From positions 1 through 64,000 of the forward strand of contig JAJNMT010000071.1 of the NCBI GenBank assembly GCA_025685495.1: a DNA stretch of 64,000 nucleotides, given 5' to 3'. Below, piece by piece: positions 54,730 through 64,000 of the stretch. The position numbers and the translations under genes are program-made. Each line of letters begins with the position of its first letter. Positions within the stretch are counted from its first letter, which is position 1. The DNA comes from Huntiella abstrusa (taxonomy: Eukaryota > Ascomycota > Sordariomycetes > Microascales > Ceratocystidaceae). Under the pieces are notes generated by a model. That model saw nothing but the letters and a program-made list of their open reading frames with translations, did no database searches and was not told the origin of the DNA.

Positions 54730-56424
54730 GGTGGAATGCATTGTTTGGCAGAGACGACGGAGTCTGGATTGATGGGAAAAGGCTCGAATGGTGCTTCGCG
54801 ATTGAATGAGCGAGTTGTTTTGATGAAATTGAACGTGTTTTGATGGTACCGGGCGGGGGCAAATGGAGAGTGATTGAGTGAGAAAATCGATTGCAGTTTG
54901 AAGAGACGGGCGGGGTTGAAGAAGGTAAGTTTGAATGGTTCCAAGGGCGCTGTTTTGTTTTGGTCTTCATTAATTTGGAAGTAGCTTTAGTTGAACCTTT
55001 GACTGTTCACGATGCAAAGCAGCCTGGAAGCAGGCATAGTTGAGGTCACTGCAGTCTGTGGCCACATGCCTATTCAATATGGCACAGCAATGTACGATAC
55101 TAGTTCTCTGTTGTGATCATGATTGATGTTTATCACCTTCGCTTGTAATCACATGTTAGAAACCTCCACAAGTTAGCGCGAACTGGCTGTTTTGCGTTGG
55201 ATATGAGAAGTACTGAAGGATTGGGAAAAGGACCGGCAGACGGTGTTGCCGATGGTCTTCTGTGCGACGATTACGACCGATTTGTTACCAAGATTCTCAC
55301 GCAAATGTGAGTAAGGCAACTTACCAATATTGATCATGAGACAAGCTGGATCAACCTTGACGAAGGGACAGACTGGACGAGCTTATCACTTGGCTTTCTT
55401 TAACGAGCGCTCGCCCTGTGAGACAAGGCATCCTAACATCCACCTTTTCCATCTCAGTGCACCTGTAAGCGTCTCCAATCATGGGTAAACGATGTGAACC
55501 TGGTGAACTATCCTGTAAACTAGACGCCTCTGAACATTGTAATATTACTGTGATCCCACCTGGCCCGTGTTTGCATGTGCAGGGCTTGACATATGCCTCC
55601 ATCGCATCGTGTTTAAGCTCCCGTGTATGTTCTTTGTAGCTGTGAATATGTATGCTAGAGAAGTACTAGCCATCATGTCGGGCCACATCTTTCGGCTTCA
55701 TAAGCTGCATGAGTTCAGAGATATGTATGACCAGCGGTATGTCTATCGTCTGACAGCTGTGCATGGTCATTTAGACATCTTGTCTGGGCATACAATACAC
55801 CCATCCATTCGATTTGCATGTGACGGACAGATATGTGTCGTTCATGAATCCATGGATGTCCGCCCGCTGTGCCTAGCAGACCGAAGTGACTGTGTATAAC
55901 TCAATCGAGCTGATGAACCCCTGTGTACTATTGAAAATACCCACACATTCAGTCGGCTGCTTTCGAGCGTTTTTGGCAAGTCTTCTGTCACTACTATATA
56001 AGCTACTCCCCAGCAGTATCAGCGCTACTCCTGAGATGTCCACAATGTGTAACAGTGAGGCCCAGGACAGCACAAGATCAGTCTACTGTGAGATGGCGAA
56101 ACTATTGGGGAAACAAAGAAAGCCAATATACTATGTTCCCAAGGTATGGGATCTAACTCGGCACTACTGAGTAAGTAATGTCGTGTTGTTTGTTGGTTGC
56201 ACTTTGTTCCTTTCAGACCTCACTGAGTGATTCGACGTCCTCGTTATACCTACCACCTGAGCCCGTCTGGGGTTAGGGTCTAGCAGATGGCGGGGCAGGT
56301 CACGTGATATATAGCCGCGATACTGTACATGGATGCGGATGTATCTACCCTGGTCAGCACGGACAGGGAACAGCATCCGTGTGCTAGTTATAAGTGCCCA
56401 TAAGGAGCTAGCCACATAACAATA
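54730..56424. other. Intergenic stretch
   Basis: A plus-strand frame of 110 codons (55567-55899) and an overlapping one (55886-56170) are open but unrecognised and without clear splice context. GGGGTTAGGGTC lies near 56270 and GTCACGTGATATATAG near 56300, promoter-like motifs without an assigned gene. Confidence 0.3.
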
Positions 56425-57090
56425 GACCGTGTGGTTGAGTGGTTAGAGACCTCACCTGGCTGGCAGTCAAATGCAGTCGGTTCAAATCCGGCCACGGTCA
56501 CCAAAAGTCCTCTCTCTAACGAGGCCCTTGACACCCAGGGTTGTACTCCATCGACGGGTGGACTCCCTTGGTCGCTGACGAGGACTACAATGTATTTCCT
56601 GACGGATCTACATACACGACCAAACACCAGTGCCTTTCTTCGGTTAGGTACGCACACGACCACACCAGTGCCTTTCTTCGGTTAGGTACGCACACGACCA
56701 CACCAGTGCCTTTCTTCGGTTAGGTACATCCAGAAGCATATCCAGGTTATTAATTTAGCCACCACGACTACCGGAGCCACTCACATGGCTTTAAGAGGTT
56801 TTCCCATCTTTGATGGGTTTTTCCTTTTGCCACTCTATGCGGGAATGGTAGAGTGATGTATTTTTTTTTACAGCGAGACCGGAATGTATTTTTCATCGAT
56901 GTTACAAACTGGGAGGCATTAACATGCAACTGCGTTAAAAATGAACTGGACCCTTTGCACTTTGTTCTAGTTACATGTTCTACCGGGCCCATGTGGGACG
57001 CATGGGTGGGTATATCCATACAGTGAGAAGCGGTTCTTTTCTCTCTCCTTAGGCTAAACCTGCATGAGAGTAATGACTAAAGAAAAGGAA
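56425..57090 (+). mobile_element. tRNA-headed SINE-like element 2
   Basis: Head 56425-56499: perfect 7-bp acceptor pairs GACCGTG/CACGGTC, A-box TGGTTGAGTGG, T-arm GTCGG-TTCAAAT-CCGGC with B-box GGTTCAAATCC. The anticodon arm cannot fold, so it is not a working tRNA. The 3' end near 57046-57090 (AGGCTAA-CCTGCATGAGAGTAATGACTAAA, then an A/G-rich tail) matches the end of the SINE at 17.6 kb. The body is long (about 660 bp) and contains a 38-bp tandem repeat. A clear target duplication was not found. Confidence 0.6.
56625..56728 (+). repeat. 38-bp minisatellite, about 2.7 copies
   Basis: CACCAGTGCCTTTCTTCGGT starts at 56625, 56663 and 56701, a period of exactly 38 bp. The first two copies continue through TAGGTACGCACACGACCA; the third is cut after TAGGTAC. 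Copies are identical where complete, so expansion was recent. Confidence 0.9.
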
Positions 57091-58628
57091 AAAGAAAAAA
57101 TTGAGAAGCGAGCAATCAATAAGCAGCCATCAGGTAGGGCAGCGGCTAACAGTCTGGCCAAGCACCATAGAGTTGAAACGTCTACCGCTCACGCAAAGTC
57201 CCCGTACCCGGAAAAACAGAAGGCAAGATACAATCGACGGGTACAAAGACACACAGGCCCGTGAATGATTTCTAAGCTTAGCGTCTTAACGGATGAGCTA
57301 TAGCACTTATTGCCGGTAGTAGCAAGTGAAAACAGTTACACAGACGAGTGGCTGTGCGTCTTTGACGTGGTTCTTAGCTCATAGCGACTGACTGGGTCAA
57401 GACTGCCAGGTGACCCCCCATCCAGAAGCCGAGTATGAGTGTTGGCTGCACCTAATTGCCCTGTCTCTTGCGCAATATACCTCAATTGCTCCGCAATGGT
57501 CCGCCATTCTCTGAGTTGTAGTTCATCGCCAGCTGCCCCATGTATGTACATACCCGGACTCGACGTCCCGATCGACAGGGGTGAGGTCCCCAGTCGAACC
57601 CCATCTCAACATGGTAAGACAGTGTCACCTGTTCTGCACGTCACCTCAATAATCATATAGTGTGTCATTAAACCATTTAGTATGCATGGCAGCATATTAC
57701 GAGCAATACTAAATCCTTCCCCTCTGACGTAGCTGTCCATAACCTATACTACCTTGATGGTGATGGAGGACAACCATTTCTCTATATCGCGCCTGTGATT
57801 GTACTCATATGGTAGATTCTGCTGGTCCCCGCTATCTGCTTCAGCATTGAATTGACTGGTGGCAACCCCTGTGCATCTCATCACATCTTCAATGGCTCGG
57901 CATCGGGGAGTTGGCACCTGTTCGCTCTGTTCTTGACTCTATTCACCGTAACGTCTTTGCATACTCACTCACATGGAGGAAGTTGGCATGATACGTCACT
58001 TTCTGTGGCAAAGGTAGCCGTATTTGTCGTTGAAATCAGTAACTCGAACCTGCCAGAGCACAGACACCTTATCAAAGACTTGCACCATCCATTGTGTGGA
58101 GTATTGCCATCCCGCAACTGAGCCTGACTGTGATATAGCATGTGGTCGTGTGCTGCCTGAAGCTGAATTTAAGCAAAGATGCCTATTCATCTATCATCGT
58201 TCTCGGCGCCGTTCACTTACTTCTCTGGGCCAAGACTAAATAGCATCGCTAATATACCAGCGGCTACAAATTACAGGCACACCATTCTCCTACCTATAAT
58301 GCTACCTTCTCGTCAGTTTTGTATATCTTTCTGTGCCCTTCACACCACTCGGTAGATCTAATGCCCTGGAATATACCGCTACGGGTTTCGTGGGATAGTC
58401 TGCAGCCACCATTGCACGGTGTAAAATGAAAGAGCAAGTAACGGCTGAAAACCTAGAATTGTAGGTTTCCACGGTGATATGGCCATATGTGTGGAAGAAG
58501 AACCTGTGTGCCTCTTTCTACACCTTTTTCACTCTGTATCTCGTATTTTCTTCTTCTTCTCTCTTTCATCTCCAACTCACTCCGTCTTCCCTCTGAGTTT
58601 CTCCAGATTATTTCATCGAGAACCATCC
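57091..58628. other. Intergenic stretch
   Basis: Frames of 60-90 codons without recognisable features. Part of the end (58500-58628, pyrimidine-rich CTTCTTCTTCTCTCTTTC) looks like promoter or leader of the next gene. Confidence 0.35.
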
Positions 58629-59378
58629 ATGCCAACCGTTAACAGAAACCGCAAGTTAATTTCTGGTAAGCTTCATCATTTCTAACCATTCATTGTTAAG
58701 AGCCCGAGACATGTGAAGCTCTGTCAAGTCGCCATTACCAGAGAAATGCTCTACAGTCGCCCTACACACACCCTTCTTTGTCCGCAGGACCAGACATTTT
58801 GGCACTTAGCTTACCATTTTCTTGATCCGTCGATGATTGTTGCTCATGAGATTGCGCTCATCATTTCCCGACGCTCGATGATTTTTCAGTCGTGCACGTA
58901 CTAACTGACGACATACTCTAGAGATGACCAGAAATACACCCGATTACCCGCCCGAGACGGCCCTTCTCCTCGCTGTCATCGCCCAAGCTGTCAATATGCG
59001 TAGCGTAAGCATCCTACTTGTACATCTCAACCACACCCAGTCCACTAATGAGACCAATCACAACTATAGATCAACTGGCCCGCTGTCGGAAACATGAACA
59101 ATACCAACGGCCACCCCGCTCGAATGCGTTGGTGCCGTTTCCGTGAGGCTCATGCTGAACTCTGGCTTCGGGCAATCCGGGATGTCGACGCCGCTGGTCT
59201 GGTGCCTGCGGCCACTGTTACTGATGCCGAAAAGACTGTTCGTTTGGCTAGACGAAGCCTCGCGAAACAGAATTCGTCGTCCTCTAACGCCCGTCGTCGT
59301 TACCCTACTGGTTCTATCGCCCCTTCCACTCAGCGCCAGAAGACTGTCACCGAAGATACCAAACGTTCTAAGCGTTAA
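58629..59378 (+). CDS. SANT/Myb-like DNA-binding protein, short (two or three exons)
   Basis: Certain part: 58924-59004 (MTRNTPDYPPETALLLAVIA...MRS), a 65-nt intron 59005-59069, and 59070-59378 (INWPAVGN, HPARMRWCRFREAHAELWLR, basic tail ending KRSKR), 129 residues. SANT-like helices surround the intron at the same place as in the other members. The ATG 58924 is preceded by TACTAAC and CTCTAG-AG, a splice acceptor. A 37-nt exon 58629-58665 (MPTVNRNRKLIS) with GTAAGC joins in phase across 256 nt and would add 13 residues; otherwise it is leader. The Lys/Arg-rich end fits a nuclear protein. Target unknown. Confidence 0.75.
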
Positions 59379-61165
59379 ATTGTGCCATTGAATTTCGGCT
59401 ACTATTCTCGCCGCTCCAAACGCTATCCGTCGGGTGGTGTGTCGGTTGACAGGTAGCTGGAGGCACATTAAATGAACTAGTCTACTCATAAATAAGCAAT
59501 ACACCATTTACTCCAATATCGCGACAAGTCTCCATTAGCAATCACAACGTTTAGCGCCGTGGTTACAAAACAGCCGGGTCTTTTTTCTTATGTTAAATTG
59601 ATGCGAGTAAAATCCCTTGAAAATAAGGAGATCGTCATTTGGGAGAGTCGTTTTTTATTTTCGATGGCCAATACTTCTTCGGCGACGCTGGCCTCATTTC
59701 TAGTCAGTCTATGCTATGCCATAGCCCTGGTGGCTCGCATCTCCGAACACGGGTGCGAAGAAGGCTGATTAGGGCGGCTCGACCATTGGCGATGGCAAAG
59801 GATACTCTCATCCCATTCGTACAAAGATACAATCATTCGTCTGTGTGTGTCTGCGTGGCACAGACGACACATCACTGTTGTCTGTCATCACATGAACAAT
59901 GCTTCCCCAAGGCATGTTACATCTGCCACCAGTGTGCGTAGCTGTAACGGGGGGCTCGCCAGATTATAGTGGGTCACCATGAGCCTCTCGGTGCAGCCAA
60001 GACGGAAACGCAACCACACAAAACCTGGCTACTGCACCTCTGACGAAATCAAGACTAGATCGATCACGGGCCTCAGGGAAATAGAATGCTGATGCTTGTG
60101 GGGTAATACTATGGCTATTTGCAGAGTGAGGTTTAGCGGCCATTGTCGTCCCTGTGCTGTCGGCAATCACCCATGAGCTAGGCATAACTGCCGTCAAAGA
60201 AGCAGGTGAACTTAACAAGACAGAATGACTAAGCCAGCCAGCCCAGAGAAGGACGCCGCCATTCAAACACAAACTTTGGACAATGTTAACGTGGGGCGGC
60301 ACATATAATTGTGTTTGACACAGTAGTATAGGTCTGTCAACACATTCGCAACCGCTACTTGAAATGGGGCCTATAACTAGTTTAGCCTAAGGGATCCTTT
60401 TGTACTTTGATAGTTCGGCTTCTAAACCACGACGAGTCTGTCCGACAGCAGTTCATGCTATGCCTATGAGGTGTGGCTCTATTGGGAAGCGCAATGTGAT
60501 TAGGCAGTCTAATACCAACAAGTATACGTCGATCCGGAGGGCTCGGTACCGAACTTCCTCGGCACGTTCATTGCGTTTTACAAGTTGTTCCCAAAATCAA
60601 TGTCGGCCAGGCTTCTTCAACATAAAAGGTTATTGACGAATAGGATGTCACCTCTACCGGCCAAAAAAAATAAATATAGGTCGAAATGACCAGTACACTT
60701 CCTCAATTTCAACATCAACTTGATAAAATCATATTATGACATTTTCTACCTTGGCCGAAAGGCCAGTGTGATCATTCCATACGCCCTGGAAATAACGAAG
60801 GGGGTTCCAATACGGCGTTTCTTCGACACCGGGTAGTTGACTATGCCGGGGCTGGAGTAATTAATAGTGCAGAATATGTAGAAATTTGAGGCTGCTTACT
60901 GGAGGCCTACCTCGCAAGGCGCCACTGAGCCCAATCATGGTGATCGCAAGTTATCACCGTTTTCCCGACGGTCACGTGATCCGTAACCCTCACAGATATC
61001 ACAGTGCAGCACGAACCCTAACGATGGCCAGTTTGAAAATGATATTTCGACCGAGCGACGTCATAATGATGCCTAAACAGCCAACCAACAACACTGCATA
61101 TTCCGTCATCCTCAAAAATTTAGATCCAAATAGGCAAAAATGTATGTAAGAGTAGCAAAAAAGAG
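59379..61165. other. Intergenic stretch
   Basis: Minus-strand frames at 59064-59507 and 59964-60302 are open, but the first is the shadow of the SANT-like gene and the second has no support. GTCACGTGATCCGTAACCC near 60975 and ACGAACCCTAACG near 61011 are E-box and telobox motifs close together. Confidence 0.35.
61157..61162 (-). terminator. RNA polymerase III terminator of the 5S gene
   Basis: A run of six A on the plus strand (TTTTTT in the direction of transcription), three bases beyond the end of the 5S sequence. Confidence 0.85.
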
Positions 61166-61284
61166 ACATACAACACCGGGTATTCGCACGTGGTCACCCA
61201 CCGTACTACTAATCCAGCGCTCTGCGGCTTGACTATGGGGGAGCAGACGGGACCCCGTATTTTCCGCAGGCTATGGTCGTATGT
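61166..61284 (-). rRNA. 5S ribosomal RNA gene
   Basis: On the minus strand the 119-nt sequence starts ACATACGACCATAG and ends GGTGTTGTATGT, so the two ends pair as helix I. It contains AAGCCGCAGAGCGCTGG, the internal control region of fungal 5S genes, and TTAGTAGTACGGTGGGTGACCA. CCTGCGG pairs with CCGCAG, so the helix is kept by compensating bases. A T6 terminator follows. The single dispersed copy next to unrelated sequence matches the arrangement in many filamentous ascomycetes, where 5S genes are scattered. Confidence 0.93.
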
Positions 61285-63465
61285 GCTAGACGGTGGCTTT
61301 ATTATCATATATGAGTCACACACCCGTTACCGGTTTTTGTTATGCGCCATGTAGATGGGCCGGCTCACAATGCAGTGTCACGTGCCCGTATTAATGGGGT
61401 TGTAAGCTGTTCAATCCCATATTCTGCGACATGGAAGTCTTTTTAGTGATGGAAGACCGTCTAGCTTTCAGCCAGACTCGCCAGTTTGTAAAATTCACGC
61501 CGTTTGAACTGGCCACTTACTGTCTGTCGCCTTGTTTCCATCTAACCAATCGCAACACCAAATAACCCTAACATCGCAAACAGACCCTAGTACGCGGGAT
61601 TAGTGTGGTACAAACCCGGGCCCGGTTGGCGGGTCGATGTGGTGACAGGGGGGTGTGCTGCCTAGTGGGATTCGACCGTGCACGTCTTGATGTTCCGCAA
61701 ATACAAGATCGTCTTGCTGCAAGAAATGAGATATGAAATTGGACGTTGGTGAGCCACGAAGCCTGCTTATGCATGTCTTGAGACGCGTTCAGTTAGAACC
61801 CCAGACACACGACTTGAAATCACGAAGGTACATGTATGTCTTTAATATGGACGTTCTTGGTTGATTCATATCCAGTTCATGGCCACGGTTATCACCTTGT
61901 ACCCCCACCTACTGCGCCGATATACCCTAGAAACCCTGATGATCGGGCGAGGGGCACTTTGTCATTCCAGTTCAAAACATAGCAACCCGTGCACAATATG
62001 AGGCTGTGGGGGTTCTCCCTGGCTGACACCCTTCTAGAGCTTCGCCTGACGCCTGGCTACACCCATGTGATTACAGTGAGCGCTGGCTTTTACGTTCTTT
62101 CCCGCCAGTGAGCGTCTATATTCACGAGTATAGGCGCTTGGATACAGACATGATGATGACGCATCGAGATACTACTTGGGTTTGTATGCCCCAAAGTAGC
62201 TTTTTTGTCTGAGCTAACTTGGGGCTGAGGCCTCCACGGGACCAATGAGTGCTAGGGTGTCGGTGAGAATATGGAAAACGCCAGGTGCAGGGCGGGCCTA
62301 TCAAGTACATATGTATCGCTGACTGTGTTATGAAGGTATGAAGGGAGTCCAGTAGGTCACTCGAGCTGAGACATTTACACGTACCTGTACCAGAATTCAT
62401 TTGTTAACTAACCAAGCAGTGGGAGGTCCGAGATGTATCTGGTCTTTTCTGGTGAAATAGATTCTTTGCTAAAAGGGAGTCCCATTATCCATCAAATTTC
62501 ACGCAAGATATCTTTTACAAAATCTAGACCGCAGCTCCAACGGCTTGGTACTTACAGGGCGTACACATGCATACCTGCATATGCACCTAGCCTGCTGATT
62601 TCCAAATCCGGACTTACACCAGGAAGTTCACGACTCCCCGCGGGCAGGCTTCATGGTAGGGGTGCAAGGACCAGGCGCCAAAATGTGACGATGGATTGAC
62701 GTCGTGAAAACTGTGTCCAACAGTGTCAATCGAGGAGGCCTAACCCGATGACGGTGTATATACAATTTCAATCACGGCGGCCTCTGGTAGTCTAGTTGAG
62801 CAGTTGGGTTAACCTTTGTCTGCCTAAAAAGAATCATGATAGTGGATGTTCATTGTACACGTAGCTTGCTATTGTGCTGCGATCCTTCAATTGTGATATT
62901 GTGCATCGCCTTTTCCGTGGTGAACTTCACCAAAAGTAACATCATTTCCAGGGCCCTTGCACGACGTTTTTTGTGATCCCTGTTCACAGGCCAATCTGAC
63001 ACATGGTTGCATGTCTGCCTGAATCTTTCACTAGGGACAGCACGACATGCTTGCAAGGAGAAAGGTGGCTCAGTATATAAGAACGGCGAGGCCCCGCTGT
63101 GTAGAGCCATCGAACTTCCTCCGAAGATAGAAGTTTTGACGCCTATACATACAAAAGTCTTGCCACCACTGATGCCTATTTTTTCAGTCAACCCCAAAGT
63201 CCCCTAGATGTCAGTTCACGCCTGCACTAAGACTCACCGGACAACGTTTCAATTACAATTCTGACTCTCAAATGTCAGCTGACCAATGAACGAAATTGAT
63301 TGGTCCTAAAAACTTCAACTATAGACGCCCCACGACTGATCAGCCAGCCTTCGATTTGCATAAACTATCGCCATAGAATTGACTAACACTTTATAACAGG
63401 AAAGTTGTTTCCTGAAGGTTTGTAGGTCCCTTCGCACGTCAACTAACAGAAAATCCATTACAGAG
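61285..63465. other. Intergenic stretch
   Basis: No gene supported. GTCACGTGCCCG near 61378 and ATAACCCTAACA near 61563 repeat the E-box and telobox theme at a larger distance. The last 50 bases (CTAAC then TTACAG-AG before the next ATG) are the end of a leader intron of the following gene. Confidence 0.35.
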
Positions 63466-64000
63466 ATGTATTCTCCAGTACCCGAAGACCGTACTTTGCC
63501 AGTGTCGCAAATGGCTCTTGTCTTTGCTATCATCTCCCAGGGATGCCGTATGAAAGATGTAAGTCAAATCAGTCTACTCGGCACTTGTCCCTTTGTTTGT
63601 TGTACTAACCGTTTGCGTCGTATTGTATTAGATTAACTGGAAGGTGGTTGGCGACCAACTCGGTATCCCTACAAACGCGGCTCGTATGCGGTGGAATAGA
63701 TTACGAGACGGGAATTGCGAATCGTGGCTCCGGAGTCTTCAGAACACTCAAGCCGCGGGACTTCGGCCGTCTGGAAGTATATCCCGTGCACAACTCGTGG
63801 TTGACAGAGCCAAGGTATCCAAAACTGGAAACACCGATCTTCAGTCCTTGGAACTCCCAGATGAACCTGATTCACCAGAGCCTCACGTCGAGGAAGACGT
63901 GGTTACTGCTGCTCACACTTCACAAGAAGACAAGGTCTCAGGGTCTGAAAGAGTCCAGGCGCCGGTGCCAATAGAAAATTCTGCAAGCAAAGTACCACAG
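63466..64000 (+). CDS. SANT/Myb-like DNA-binding protein, 3' end outside window
   Basis: Exon 1 is 63466-63558 (31 codons, MYSPVPEDRTLPVSQMALVF... ending CRMKD), the intron 63559-63631 (73 nt, GTAAGT, TACTAACC branch, TATTAG), and exon 2 from 63632 open to the last base (123 codons). INWKVVGDQLGIPTNAARMR and WNRLR give the clearest SANT/Myb-like helices in the window. A polar, Ser/Glu-rich tail follows. ATG is preceded by TTACAG-AG, a leader-intron acceptor like that of the 29.7- and 58.9-kb genes. The upstream leader exon was not located. By family a nuclear DNA-binding protein. Confidence 0.75.

Noticed and set aside
56425..56499. Functional tRNA gene
   Set aside because: Acceptor and T-arm pair well, but the anticodon arm cannot fold and the sequence continues into a SINE tail.
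61620..61690. B-box-like GGTCGAATCCC on the minus strand
   Set aside because: No A-box upstream and no foldable tRNA or SINE tail.
1..64000. Telomere or subtelomere array
   Set aside because: AACCCTAA motifs occur only singly or as two units in promoter-like places; there is no long tandem array.
1..64000. CRISPR arrays or bacterial operons
   Set aside because: No regularly spaced repeats other than the 38-bp minisatellite, and introns with fungal retroelements point to a eukaryote.

Overview
The window looks like nuclear DNA of a filamentous ascomycete. Introns are short (55-75 nt) with GTAAGT/GTGAGT donors and CTAAC branch sites. A dispersed 5S rRNA gene carries the fungal sequence pattern, TTAGGG-type telobox motifs lie in promoters, and there are Tad/CgT1-like LINEs, copia elements, tRNA-derived SINEs and a run of fungal SANT/Myb-like genes. 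No genus can be named from the sequence alone. Gene density is low, and much of the window (about 0.9-8.2 kb, 9.5-11.6 kb, 51.5-54.5 kb, 59.4-63.4 kb) shows no gene I can support.

The main content is a 9-55 kb neighbourhood of very small, fast-changing gene families. (1) Zinc-ribbon-like miniproteins of 36-57 residues, each with one short intron. Three loci of type Z1 (14.0, 22.5, 26.7 kb) plus a relic at 9.3 kb, and two of type Z3 (17.3, 37.2 kb), share the same C-x2-C-x14-C-x2-C-G-Y layout. Type Z2 (15.7, 24.2, 28.1 kb) has C-x2-C-x8-H-x-C. A 36-residue relative by layout is at 54.6 kb. (2) Six intronless proteins of 105-110 residues with a beta-sandwich (Ig-like) pattern and no signal peptide (8.3, 18.7, 20.6, 33.2, 35.1, 38.5 kb). 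Four of these form two head-to-head pairs that are duplicates of each other. (3) Four SANT/Myb-like genes (29.7 truncated, 31.4, 58.6, 63.5 kb) with an intron at the same place.

Z1 and Z2 sit divergently inside a 3-5 kb unit present three times: A at 12.8-15.9 kb, then B and C in tandem at 21.4-29.6 kb. The units have decayed differently. Z2-A lost its start codon and C-terminus, Z2-B is split by a 171-bp TG...CA element with a perfect 5-bp target duplication, and Z2-C is intact. A SINE with a 12-bp target duplication sits between the TATA box and start codon of one Z3 gene. An E-box plus telobox composite is shared by both Z3 promoters.

At 11.6 kb is a Ulp1/C48-type protease homologue in which every catalytic position is replaced. 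From 40 to 48.8 kb is a transposon graveyard: a MULE-like N-terminal fragment, a LINE with a complete reverse-transcriptase core, a copia element lacking integrase, and the 3' end of a second LINE. A two-exon 453-residue orphan gene follows at 50-51.5 kb. A second SINE with a 38-bp minisatellite is at 56.4 kb and a 5S rRNA gene is at 61.2 kb. The window opens inside an unrecognised gene (1-870) and closes inside a SANT/Myb-like gene (63466 onward).
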